Position numbers and translations under genes: made by a program. Positions 11,484 to 21,550 of a stretch of 64,000 nt of DNA are shown piece after piece. The notes beneath the pieces were generated by a model. The model was given only the letters and a program-made list of their open reading frames with translations, was not told the origin of the DNA and searched no databases. Source of the stretch: Pseudopithomyces maydicus (taxonomy: Eukaryota > Ascomycota > Dothideomycetes > Pleosporales > Didymosphaeriaceae); the NCBI GenBank assembly GCA_026873275.1, contig JANTUC010000016.1:434001-498000 (forward strand), in the 5' to 3' direction. How positions within the stretch are numbered: the first letter of the stretch is position 1; each line of letters starts with the position of its first letter.

Positions 11484-13592
11484 TTATACTATATGAACTG
11501 TCTGTCTCTCTCGCTTCAACCACTTCTTGCGGTGCTTCTCCCTTAGCCAGCCTACAACCCGCCAGTCATACATGTAACTCGAGCTATACACGAAGCCCAC
11601 CCGTCGAAATGTCTGAGGTTGCCCTTCTATCTTTTCTAAAGCCAAGCCTGCATAGTCGTTGTTGCCTCCCAACAATAGACACGGGAACTTTCTTCCTTTA
11701 TTACCATTCCCATCTACTCGGTCAGGCCAGAAATCTACAGTGAATGTTTTGTTGTTCTCGTCATAGTTTTCGCGTGCTGGTTGCCGCATCGATGGCGTCA
11801 ATTCGAGCTCTAGGATATGACCTGAGAGAGTTAGTACTCCAGCAGATACTCTGCCAAATGGATCAGACGTTGCTGGAGTAGTTTCGGCGCTCAAAACCTC
11901 GTATTCGGATGTGAATGGGCCTGGTGAATAAAACTGTATAGGCTCGTCGATACTGGCCCATGACCAGGACGGTGCTCGATACTCAGCAGCAGTGTTTGCT
12001 AGCTTTCTCTGATACGGATCGCAAAGCCATGCAAGTCCTCTGTTGAGTCGTTCTAGCCATATACCGGCAAGATAGGTATCATTTATCCTTTTCGCAGCAG
12101 CTTGTGCAATGCCCGACAAGGCTGGTAACTTATCCATGTTACTTGTCAAATTACAGCGCGAGTAGGACTCCACCATGTCGAGCCAAGATTCCGGCTTAAA
12201 GGTTTCATATATGCCAAAGATAGATTTCGAAATCGTATGAGTGACGCCGATCGTACTGGTGGCTGGTTTGTCACCAGTAAGGGGAAAAGGTACACGAAGA
12301 AACTCGTAGAACTGGCACATATGGCACTCCCAATATGGCTGTCTGCTTCCTAGATAGAAAACTCGTGGAGCAAGAAGACGTTCTTGGAAGCACCATCCCC
12401 GCGTCGCAATGACTGAATTTCGCTCTCGCGGCATGCTTATATCGCCGTATTCGATCATGTTATCGAGACTGGCGACAAACTGAATACCTCCTTTCTCAAA
12501 AGTACAAGTAGAAGTATCGCTGACACTTGGAGAAGGTGTGAGTGTGTCCTGAGGAGATGAGGCTGCGCAAGCTGCGATAGTGAACGCCGAATGTTCGTAG
12601 ACCTGTGCCATGCGACCACACTCTTTCGCCCAATCTTCTGCATCGCCTTGAATGATACATATGCTGTCGATCCACAAGTACCGGAATCCCATGCCACGCA
12701 CCACACGAACCACATCCTGAAACATTGGCGGCAATGAAGCCATTGGCATCTCTTTGAGATTATCATCATAGGTAGATTTCGTGGTGATGGGTGGTGCACC
12801 TCCCCACGGATAACTGAGCGTCACCCACTGTCCAGAGCGACCATTTGTTTCAGTCAACCTCGGCTCTTGTACCCCTTCCTCACCTACATCGATGACTCGA
12901 GTAGGCATCTCAATGTCTTTGAGAGATCCGCATGAAGTATGAGTCTTGCTGCATTTTTCAAGCCATTGACAGCCTAGATTTACAACAGTGTTGGCTCCCA
13001 AGGGTCTCCCAGCGACCCAGGAAACATCATCTGCCATGCAAGAGAGATTTGTCCAGTTCCTAGAAATCTCGCTGTTTATCCAAAGAGAGTTGTCAAGAAG
13101 TTCTATTCTTTGAAGCGTCAGACCGTAAATCTCTTGCGAGTCATCGATACCTTTCACGATAGCACCGCGAACTGTGAAACTACCAAGCATATCTTCCAAC
13201 CCCGGTGGTGGCCATTCACCTGCGCGGACCTGTCTTGGCCAAGATAGAGCGTCATCTGTGGTGGACCAGTCTTTCTCTCGGTGGAGTTTGCGGAGGGCTT
13301 TCTTTGGCTCTCGGTAGGCCTTATCGTCAAGACGCTCCAGCATGTATATCCTTTCCTCGTTTTCTTTGTCACTTTCATTGGCGTTTCTGTGGGATGGGCA
13401 GTTCACCCATGTTTTAAGGAAATGAGCACACAATATACAGGTCTTTGCAGATGACACGAGACTCTCGAAGTTTGGCTGATGGAGCTGTGCGCGCGAAAGC
13501 TTCGACGGTACGTATCGTCCTTCACAAGGTTTTGACAGCTCTTTGAAATCGAGTTTAGTGCACACTGCACAAAGGTTTGATGCTGTTGACAT
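11484..13592 (-). CDS. HET-domain protein, second copy, single exon
   Basis: An intronless frame of 702 residues from the ATG at 13592 (MSTASNLCAVCTKLDF). An in-frame ATG at 13640 would add 16 residues, but its -3 base is T while 13592 has A at -3, so I prefer 13592. The N-terminal CAVCTKLDF and CILCAHFL motifs are typical. The HET domain spans about residues 240-390, with WVTLSYPWGG (the usual CWG is PWG here), FQDVVRVVRGMGFRYLWID, SICIIQGDAEDW, and later TRGWCFQERLLAPRVFYL. The C-terminal half shows DKLPALSGIA, YLAGIWLERL and YRAPSWSWAS, as in the 7.5-9.7 kb gene, but overall identity is low, so it is not a recent duplicate. Presumed role in non-self recognition or programmed cell death. 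Confidence 0.93.
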   Translation of the reverse strand: MSTASNLCAVCTKLDFKELSKPCEGRYVPSKLSRAQLHQPNFESLVSSAKTCILCAHFLKTWVNCPSHRNANESDKENEERIYMLERLDDKAYREPKKALRKLHREKDWSTTDDALSWPRQVRAGEWPPPGLEDMLGSFTVRGAIVKGIDDSQEIYGLTLQRIELLDNSLWINSEISRNWTNLSCMADDVSWVAGRPLGANTVVNLGCQWLEKCSKTHTSCGSLKDIEMPTRVIDVGEEGVQEPRLTETNGRSGQWVTLSYPWGGAPPITTKSTYDDNLKEMPMASLPPMFQDVVRVVRGMGFRYLWIDSICIIQGDAEDWAKECGRMAQVYEHSAFTIAACAASSPQDTLTPSPSVSDTSTCTFEKGGIQFVASLDNMIEYGDISMPRERNSVIATRGWCFQERLLAPRVFYLGSRQPYWECHMCQFYEFLRVPFPLTGDKPATSTIGVTHTISKSIFGIYETFKPESWLDMVESYSRCNLTSNMDKLPALSGIAQAAAKRINDTYLAGIWLERLNRGLAWLCDPYQRKLANTAAEYRAPSWSWASIDEPIQFYSPGPFTSEYEVLSAETTPATSDPFGRVSAGVLTLSGHILELELTPSMRQPARENYDENNKTFTVDFWPDRVDGNGNKGRKFPCLLLGGNNDYAGLALEKIEGQPQTFRRVGFVYSSSYMYDWRVVGWLREKHRKKWLKRERQTVHIV

Positions 13593-14611
13593 CTTCGGGG
13601 GGTAACACTGGTACTTGTCACTATGCAAAAGCTCAATCATACAACCGGTTCAACGATGAAGAATGCAGATTGTTCGGCTGAGACGGTGAATATGTGAGGC
13701 TGAGGTTAACGAGCTACTGACATAGCGAGAGACTATGCCATTAGAGCACAAGACTGCGACGATGGATCTCCGAATAATCTCCGTAGCCTAAGCATGCACG
13801 TCTGGGGAACATCCAAAATCATAGATATTTAAATGACACAATATGCAGATGACTAGCTCGAAGAGACATGTCGAGAATCAGAGTCCTTTGAAAATAGAAA
13901 TGTCATTCGTACATGAAATGAGCCTGCTTGACAAACAGTTCAGGAGAACGACCTACGTGTGGCCCAAACACATGACCTGACATTACGAGGGCCACTCGCT
14001 GCCATTCACGTGAGTAGGCCATGATACTAATTTCTGAAATGACTGAAGGTATCGTTATCTCAAACTTCGTGAGACGAGAAGTTGGAAAATTCGGCTATGA
14101 ATTAGAACACTGCATGGGCAGAACCAAGATTTCTCGCCTGATGTGAACTTGAGAGCACCGATGATAGCCGCTTCATCGCAATCGTGAACAACGAATATGG
14201 ATAAAGGAGATTGAAGTTTTTCTGAAAAGATTCTGCTCGTCCAAGAGAGTTTAGTATCCAATTGGAATTCCGTATGCACACGAGATCACTTTCAGGTACT
14301 TTTTCGTTCAGCTTTTAACCATTCAGGAGCATGAATCCCTCTGCAAGCCGGGAATTATGGGTTCACAAGCGTGGAATTGAGTAAAGATTATGTAGTAAAT
14401 GATCTTTCTTGGGTGATCCTATCCGCTCGATAAATCTCCTGTAGATCTTATCAAAGAGCATTTGATCAAAGTGTGACATGGAAACAATAAGATTGAAAAT
14501 GATAGACGATATTGATACGCCCATAGACATTTTGAGGCTGAATATTGATATCATATCGGCTAATCCCTCCAATGTTCTTTCAGACACCGCTGCCTTTTCC
14601 CGGCTAAATAT
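13593..14611. other. intergenic, no gene seen
   Basis: About 1 kb, moderately AT-rich, upstream of the second HET gene and downstream of the FAD oxidase. Nothing recognisable. Confidence 0.55.
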
Positions 14612-16062
14612 TTACCAACTCCACTTGTCCACAACTGGGGACCATCCCACCTTACTCGCATTCCACAGACTGTTCACCCTGACAATATCCTCCAGCTGCT
14701 CCTTGGTATACACGTCTTCCAAATTCGTCCCTTTCACCATATTATTCGCAAACGTCCATTCTCGCCTTCCCTCCTTCTGATCCGCTTCCCTTCCCAGACC
14801 GTGTACGTCCCTCGCAAATGCATCTCCATCTTCTTTCCCTTCAGCACTGGGGTACGAAGTCTTGACCTGAACATACACCCCCTATCCCTCGCATTATAGA
14901 AACTCCCTTCTCCGGCAAAACTCTCCGATTTGACCGTATTGGCCACAGGGAAGATAATCGACGATCCGAACCTCTCTGGCTTTCCATCAGTGTAGGCGAT
15001 GAACGACTCAAACGCACGCGAGAGGCTCGATTCACTGATGTCACGCACAAACGCGCCATGCAACTCCTTGAATCCACCAGCCTTGTTTACCGGATCCAGT
15101 ATATTGTTGAGATCGCCGAGAGGCGTCAGTGACGTCGATGCGTTCACGCTCTTCTCCAAAACCTGCGCGTCAAAGGTAACAGCCGCAGCACGCTCAGCTG
15201 CAGCCGCGGGGCCGAAGTACGAGATGGACAGGATGATGACCGGGGCACCAGGACGCGGCGCATTGGGAGGCGCTCGCATAAAGCCTAGGAAGTAGTTCAT
15301 TTCCTTGGGTACATCGCGCTTCAGAGTGAGGTAGGTTTCTATCGCGGTACTGAGGGCAGGAGGCGGGAAGACGAGCGTTCGTTGCCAGACCTTGTCGGTG
15401 TCGTCGAGACTTAAATTTGCGATTGGGTAGGCGTCGAGGATTACTTCTGTAATTATTCCCAAACCATGACCTGCACCTTTCAAGGTGTCGAAAAGTTTTT
15501 TTTGTTCGCCTGTGGAATCTTTGGTAAGGGTGAGAGGTTCGATGGCTCCGCCGGCGGGCGAGGAAAAGGGGATGACGGTAATGGATTTAATCATGTCGAC
15601 ACCCATGCCGTGGAAACCGATGAAGGGATGGTTGAGGCCACCGAGAAGGGCGCCGGTCATTCCTACGCCGTTCGAATTGGGTACCGCGGTGTAGTAGCCT
15701 TGCTTCGCGAGTCCTTTGATCAGAGGGCCGGAGATGCAACCTCCGCCGATTCTGACTTCGCGGCTCTCTTCATCGAGTTCGAAGGTATCGAAGTGCTTCA
15801 GATCGAGATAGATGACGTCCTTCGTGATTGGAACAAAAGAGCTGCGGCCACCGCCTGAGGGAATAAGTTTGAGTTTATGTGCGCGGGCATACTCGATGGT
15901 TGAGATGATGTCGGAGATAGAGGTTGGTGTGACGGCTGCGTAGGGATTAGAAAGCAAGACATCGGACCAGCGAGAAGGAACGATTTCCTGAGGTTTGGCA
16001 GAATGGTCCGGGGTCTGGATCGTGCATGTTGCAGGGAGGGCGGCATTGATCTCGGAAGCCAT
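14612..16062 (-). CDS. FAD-dependent oxidase, PCMH/VAO type, with a one-base frame break near the 3' end
   Basis: Start at the ATG 16062 (MASEINAALPATCTIQTPD). About 483 residues if the frame is continuous. The FAD-binding PCMH domain covers residues 30-210: PYAAVTPTSISDIISTIEYA, then KLIPSGGGRSSFVP, the GGCISGPLIKGLAKQGY turn, VGMTGALLGGLNHPF, and GAGHGLGIITEVILD. The position where many relatives have a histidine attached to FAD reads GGGR, so covalent attachment through that residue is unlikely. After about residue 393 the frame shifts: the family-like C-terminus (about 90 residues, ending at the stop at 14612) is in another frame. The break coincides with a run of five C at 14878-14882 on the plus strand; one more base there would restore continuity. 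No intron fits. This may be an assembly error. Substrate unknown. Confidence 0.82.
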
Positions 16063-17203
16063 GTTGGACTTTGACTGAAGAGCAATAAGCAACTTCAGAA
16101 GAAATTTACCATGTATTCTCTGACTCAGGTAACAGAGAGCAGAACAGGTTCTTAAATGCAATGCGCGCTTAAGCGAGAGCTGTGTTGGGTTGAACAAACG
16201 ATAGTTCACTTTACATTCCCGTTGCACAAGGGTGCAAACGATTGGGATATAGATTAGGGTTTTAGATTAAAACCTGATAAGCACTAGCTGTATCCCTGGG
16301 GCGGAAAGGCAGCGCTGACAATGATTAGTAGATAAAGGCCTGCCTACATAGGTACCAGTGTATAGGCAACTGTCGCTGAAGGAACCGTATTCTTCTTGCA
16401 AGCCACTGCTCCTCAGGACGAAAGATAAGTTGGGGATGGAATTAGCACACTACGAAGCAAATGGTGGTCAGTAGCTTGCAAACGTATTGCCCGGAGTTGG
16501 GCCACAAGGGCGTGGGGCCTGGGGCCCCGGGGTGTCTCCTATCACGTGAATGCACCCAGGCATCTGGGCGCGGGGCCGGGTCAGCCAAGTATTCCGTTCG
16601 GAAGGCAGTCGATGGCCTGTCGAGATGCGGGATATTGGTAAGCTGCTCGGCCTTCGCGCTCATCACGGATAACGCAGGTATGCTTGACGGGTCTCCATGG
16701 GTGTCCAGGTTGCGTACCCTGGGTAGGTACCTGGGTACTCTATTCCCGCGCTAACTGGCCCTGAACGCTCCTTCCCCGCAATGGACTACTATGTTAGCCA
16801 TCCCTGCCGGCCTACTTAGGTGCACCGTCTTCCCACACGCTTACCTCAACCTCGAAACAAAGACCGACTTTCACGCCAAGCCGCCCGCCATGCCCAGTTC
16901 ACGGCCAGAGCAGAGCTCGCGCTCTTGTGCCGCGTCGCCAAATTGATACGACCTTGCTGACTCGCCCTGATTGGCCAGCATGCACATGAGGGGCACTGGC
17001 GGCGCTTAGTGGTACCCCGCTAGCCATCAGCGAGGCTGAGCAGCGGGAGATGGGCGCGCGCGTGGAGAGCTATACATAGCCAATTCGCGGCCGTTTTTCT
17101 GACCACCTGTTTTCGACTTCTTTGTCGTGACCTTGTCTTGTCTGCGTGCGACAAGACGATCGTGAATCCGTCCCCGACAAGAAACACGCCACTTCACAGA
17201 AGC
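16063..17203. other. intergenic between divergent genes
   Basis: About 1.1 kb between the divergent FAD oxidase and AIM24 genes, holding both promoters. Contains GC-rich stretches around 16500-16620 and 17020-17060. No gene seen. Confidence 0.55.
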
Positions 17204-18553
17204 ATGTCGGGCTTTCACGGCAGTCCGCCGCCGGGGGGAATTACTACCCGCGTAAGTACAAGTCGAGCAATGGCCCGTGGAGGAGTATCACGGCTGACAC
17301 CAAGTACAGCGCCGCCGGAGAAGGGAGGATATGGCGCCCCGCCAGATCAATCACAGCAGTACTTCGCGCCTCCTCCGCCTTCGTCCCCACCCGCACAGCA
17401 GCAGCAACAGCAACACTACCCCCACCTCCAGCCGGCGCCCCGCAACAGCACTTCTCTCCTCCGCCCGACCACCACTATCAACAGCAACAGCAACAGCAGC
17501 ATTACCCTCCTCCACAGAGCCCGTATGGCGCCCCGAGCCCAAGCCCGCACCCGGGCATGCCCCTTCAGCAGATGAGCCAGCCTTACATGCAGCAAGCGGC
17601 ACCACCACCGCCACAGCAGCAGCAGCAGCAGCAGGAGAAAGCGCCCCAGATGCAGGTCCAGCAGGTCCAGCAGGCACCATCCCAGCCGCAGTTTGCGGGC
17701 GCAGGAAGCACTCAGACCGATGATGTAGGCACCTTCAACGGCGGCAGCTATCGTGTCTCGCACCGCGACACAAACACCATCTTGACCGTGCAGCTTGCCA
17801 TCGGATGTCCCTTTACTGCGAAACCTGGTGCGCTCATTCTTTCATTCTGATCCCCACCCATATCCCTCCCACCAGGAAAAAAAATATGTTCGAAATACGG
17901 ACATTTATATTTACTAAAACATCCCCATAGGTGCCATGATCGCCATGTCTCCTACGATTACACTCAAAGGTACCGTCAAGTTCTCCATCAAGAAAGCCCT
18001 CGTCGGCGGCGACATGTCCAAGTCATCCTACACGGGACCCGGAGAGCTTCTCCTCGCGCCTCCCTCCATCGGCGACATCACCATCATCAAGCTCGCCGGT
18101 CACGAGCAGTGGAGTGTCGGTAAAGATGCATTCCTTGCTTGCACGCAGGGAATCGTCACAGAGTACAAATCGCAGGGGCTAGGGAAGGCCCTTTTCAGCG
18201 GAGAGGGTTTGTTCGTGTATAAAATCTCGGGGCAGGGTATCTTGTGGGTTACAAGCTTTGGCGCAATTATCAGGAAAGACGTGAGTTTTCAGGACCGAAG
18301 GTAGCGGGAAAAAGTACTAACAGGAGAGCAGTTGCAAAAGGACGAAAAGTACTACATCGATAACCACCACCTCGTCGCCTGGAATTGCAAGTACATCCTC
18401 GAGCGCGTCGCGTCCGGTGGCATCATCTCCAACGTTACAGCTGGTGAGGGACTCGTGTGCAAGTTCACAGGTCCCGGAACGGTCTTCATGCAGACGCGCA
18501 ACCCACGCGAGTTCTCGGCGTGGCTGGCAGGGCAGTCGTTGCAGAATCCGTGA
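17204..18553 (+). CDS. AIM24: AIM24-family mitochondrial protein with Pro/Gln-rich N-terminus; two one-base frame breaks
   Basis: Four exons: 17204-17251, 17310-17827, 17931-18280 and 18332-18553; introns of 58, 103 and 51 bp. About 379 residues. Residues 1-160 are low complexity, rich in Pro, Gln, Tyr and Ala. From about 165 the AIM24 (PF01987, tryptophan RNA-binding attenuator-like beta-helix) domain runs to the end, with SYRVSHRDTNTILTVQL, KGTVKFSIKKALVGGDM, LLLAPPSIGDITII and VDN-type IDNHHLVAWNCKY motifs. In yeast this family helps keep the MICOS complex and inner-membrane shape intact. The conserved part is intact. In the low-complexity part the best reading needs one extra base in a G6 run (17233-17238) and one in a C5 run (17419-17423); with both, every exon phase agrees. 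An alternative acceptor at about 17304 avoids this but gives an atypical, non-Pro/Gln sequence. Confidence 0.88.
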
Positions 18554-18979
18554 TCCTAGAACGGTAGAATGGTCTTGGAAAAGATATGTCTTTGGGATCT
18601 TTTTATTTTCGTTGCGCAGAATATCTCAAACTTCATCCATGTGTATAGCGCGGTGTTGGACTAGGAAATATAGGACGGTGGGATTCACAAGAAAAATTCA
18701 CAAATGACTATATCGTGTAGCAATTAAGCCTTTCTATTGAATGTGTGTGGGTCAATAGGTACATGAATCCAGCATGCATGCGCCATCCCATGGATCCGTC
18801 CCTCGTTGCTAGTCGTGCCATTTTTATCGTCCCGGAAATCCCACCGGACATGTCGAAGCGTTCACACACAGGCGCTGCGCACACCCAAAACAAGCGTGCC
18901 CATGCATACCCAAAGACAAAACACGGATGCTGCCCGAAAGACACGCACCCCACAATGCCCCAAAAAATCCGCGGTCCAT
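18554..18979. other. intergenic between convergent genes
   Basis: 426 bp between the stops of AIM24 and eIF2-beta; 3' flank of both. No gene seen. Confidence 0.65.
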
Positions 18980-20165
18980 CTAACCCTGCTGTCTCCTTCG
19001 CTTGCCGACCTGGGCCGAGAAACCAGTCTTGATGGCCGACACGGATCGTCGCGAACCGCAGCTGTTGCAGGTGACGAAGTACAGACGGTTCTCTCCCTTG
19101 GTAAGATCCGAGTCGGGCGAGCGGCACGTCTTGCACGAGACGTATTCGACGATGTAGCGACGGAGGACGTTCTCGATCTGCTTTTGCTGGAAACGACCCT
19201 TGATGACCAGGCGGCGGGAACCGTCGACGGAGCCGGAGGTACCCAATTCGGCGAACAAGAACTGTGTGACTGCAAAATAGTCAGCATATGTGTAGGGAGG
19301 GGTGATTCAGAACAAACATACCGTGCTCGTCTGTTCGCTTCATGCGCTTGCAGATCTCGCTGATGTTGGCAAAGATGGTCTTCTTGTTTCCTTCACGCAG
19401 GCACTGCGGCGGGGGGATCTTGTAGCTCTTGGAGCCGGAGGAGGCGAGGTCGGGGTGCTGCGAGTGCAGCAGAGTGAAGAAGCGGTTCAACAGCATGTTG
19501 TAGGGGATCTCCTTGGTCTGGTCGTGGCCCCAGATGCCGGTGCCCTTCATCATGTCGCCCTCCTCGATCTGCTCCTCCTCGGGCGCCTCCTTCTCCTCCT
19601 TTTCGTCGCCCACCTTGGCCGCGAGCTGGGCCTCGAAGTCGTCGACGTCCTTGGGCTTCTTGCTCTTCTTCTTCTTCTTGAGGCCGGACAGCGGGTCGTC
19701 GCCGTCTTCGGCGTCGGCCTTGGGCTTCTTCTTCTTAGACTTCTTGAGGTTGGCGAACATGTCGGTCACCTCGTCGACTTCCTTGTCCTCGCCTGCCATC
19801 TGTGCGTCAGCGCCAATATTCACAGCGTCGGTGTGGGCTCGCGCCGCCGCGGACGGGGCAGACATACCGGCAGTATGCGATGCCGCGCTCTCCTTGTCGC
19901 CATTTACGGGCTGGGATTCTGTGACTTGGCCGTCGCTGTCAACGATGGTGGTGTTGTCCTCGAAAGCGACGGACTTGCGGGGTTTCCGCTCGGCGGCTTC
20001 TACCTGTGAATAGTTGTCAGATGCGCTCTGGAGGTTCCCATCATGAGAGAGAGGTTCGAGGCGAGTGTTCAGCGTGAGGGCAGGGGCATGTGTCGTCGAG
20101 GTGGGCTGTGAATGTGATATTGTGCGCGGACGCGGGGTAGTGTTCTTCGAACATACATCAGCCAT
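18980..20165 (-). CDS. SUI3: translation initiation factor eIF2 subunit beta
   Basis: Three exons: 20165-20157 (only 9 bases, Met-Ala-Asp), 20003-19322 and 19269-18980; introns of 153 and 52 bp; 326 residues. eIF2-beta binds eIF5 and eIF2B through lysine boxes and helps deliver initiator tRNA to the 40S subunit. Two lysine-rich boxes are visible (LKKSKKKKPKAD and LKKKKKSKKPKD) in the disordered N-terminal half. The folded C-terminal half carries YNMLLNRFFTLLHSQHPDL, KTIFANISEICKRMKR, QFLFAELGTSGSVDG and RLVIKGRFQQKQIENVLRRY, then a C2-C2 zinc ribbon (CKTC...CNSC) and RRSVSAIKTGFSAQ. Yeast has three lysine boxes; I see two clear ones. The first intron has no in-frame stop and a length divisible by three, so the upstream frame looks open without splicing. 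Confidence 0.95.
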
Positions 20166-20481
20166 GATTGCGGTCCGGGGCCTGTCTACGGCGGTAGCGA
20201 CTATAATGTGGCCGGTGGCGGTAGTGAGGTGTCGCGGTGTGGGGTGTCGTGGTGGAGTCGAGTTCCTTCGTCTCGCGGTGGGATGCTTTTTGCCGCACGT
20301 CAACCATGGGAGTCACAAACGGTGATGACATAAGCCGCTCCCCACTGATTGGCCGCCGCAACCCCATCGCAAGCCAGCCGACGAGCCGGCCTGGAAGCCG
20401 CCCGCGACTTTCATCACCACCGCCGAGACAGCTTGCCAATGCTTACACGATAGCCCGACCCGTCTCGATTCCCCTGCCGCC
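20166..20481. promoter_or_regulatory. divergent promoter shared by eIF2-beta and the Mim2-like gene
   Basis: 316 bp separate the two start codons (20165 minus, 20482 plus). Any core promoters for both genes must lie here. No clear TATA box is seen, as is common for housekeeping genes. Confidence 0.6.
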
Positions 20482-20901
20482 ATGTCTCTGTTCAACAGCG
20501 AGAGCTTCATCGAGCCGCCGCCCAGCGATTCAGACGCCGACGAGATCGACTCGCTACCCTCCTCCTCCACAGCGTCCTCGGTCGACGATGACGAATATGT
20601 GTCGGATGCAGAGCAGGAGTGGAGAGAATCGCTGCAGCAGATCGAACTGTTGTTGACAATGGTTCTGGTTCCCTACATGGGCAAGTACTTTGGACGGAAG
20701 TGTGCATACTGGGGTAAGTCCTCACCACCATTTCCAAGTTCCCAGATGGGAAGGGACGATGTATGAGTCGCGACATGGGTCCTGACAAGGCGGACAGGCT
20801 GGGCGAAATACATGGAATGGAAATACCCCGTGGAGATTGTCATTTCGAGTCCTAAAGCATTCAAAGCTGCAGGAGCAGTCGAAGCAGCTGCATCACTCTA
20901 G
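20482..20901 (+). CDS. small mitochondrial outer-membrane import protein, Mim2-like
   Basis: Two exons, 20482-20713 and 20798-20901, with an 84-bp intron; 111 residues. Residues 1-50 are acidic and serine-rich (PPPSDSDADEIDSLPSSS), followed by EWRESLQQIELLLTMVLVPY, a single hydrophobic segment, and then FGRKCAYWGWAKYMEW, an aromatic and basic block. A short acidic cytosolic tail, one membrane helix and the GRKxAYWGW block is what I know of the fungal MIM complex subunit Mim2, which inserts alpha-helical proteins into the mitochondrial outer membrane. The splice restores the conserved tryptophan-rich block exactly, which supports the gene model. Assignment is from motif recall; a different small outer-membrane protein is possible. 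Confidence 0.75.
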
Positions 20902-21550
20902 CATTGTTCGCACCTTTGAGAAACAGTTTGGATGGCATCACACAGCAAAGGCGTTTTGGCGTACCGAAGACATCAACTCTTTCATTTGTTTCCCAGGCTC
21001 GCGCCGCCCGTGTATATATACAAAACTATTCAGCACCATGTGCCACCAGTTCAGTCCACCACCAATTCAGATTCCTGTAGAAGATAGTCGATGTATTGCC
21101 AGGACACGGTTCACCTTTGGAGAAATGAATGGCTTCAATCGACCAAGATACAGTCGCCGCGTATCCGAGACTCTGTCATGATGTTACTGAGGAGGGATGA
21201 ACTCACTAGGTCATCCGGACGATGATTCAACGATTGATGTAGCCTCTTAGGTGTACATAACATTCTTTATTTTCTTCTCTTTGGGTGCGCGTTCTTGTCG
21301 ACATGTCATGGTGTTGAAAGTATACAGTAATAGATAACGTTTTCAAATGTGTGGAACTCAATGCACCCATAAGCCACATACTTTTTGTGGTAGTGGTTGC
21401 CATCTAGAGTGGACTGGCAAGAATGACGGACAACGAGTTGCGATTTCCTCCATTGCTTCCCTCTCCGAACACGTCATCCACACACCAGCTGAGACGTATA
21501 TCCACCCATTTTGCCTCTTATCTTCCTCATCGACGATTTGTTCGTCGAAT
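20902..21550. other. intergenic between convergent genes
   Basis: About 650 bp; the 3' flank of the Mim2-like gene and of the kinase. No gene seen. Confidence 0.6.

Noticed and set aside
14878..14890. Intron as explanation of the FAD oxidase frame change
   Set aside because: GT...AG pairs around the break give only introns of 12 to 38 bp, too short, and would remove conserved residues.
17252..17304. Alternative 53-bp first intron of AIM24 that gives a continuous frame
   Set aside because: It would replace the Pro/Gln/Tyr-rich sequence by an atypical Arg/Ala-rich one and uses an acceptor without a preceding pyrimidine tract; the two-run shortening model explains all phases better, though transcript data should decide.
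17351..17763. Minus-strand frames rich in Leu/Val/Ala opposite the AIM24 N-terminus
   Set aside because: Their composition is that of antisense CAG/CCG repeats coding Gln/Pro on the other strand.
19302..20013. Plus-strand frames of 166-235 codons opposite eIF2-beta
   Set aside because: Antisense shadows of lysine- and glutamate-rich coding sequence; Leu/Val-rich without domain.
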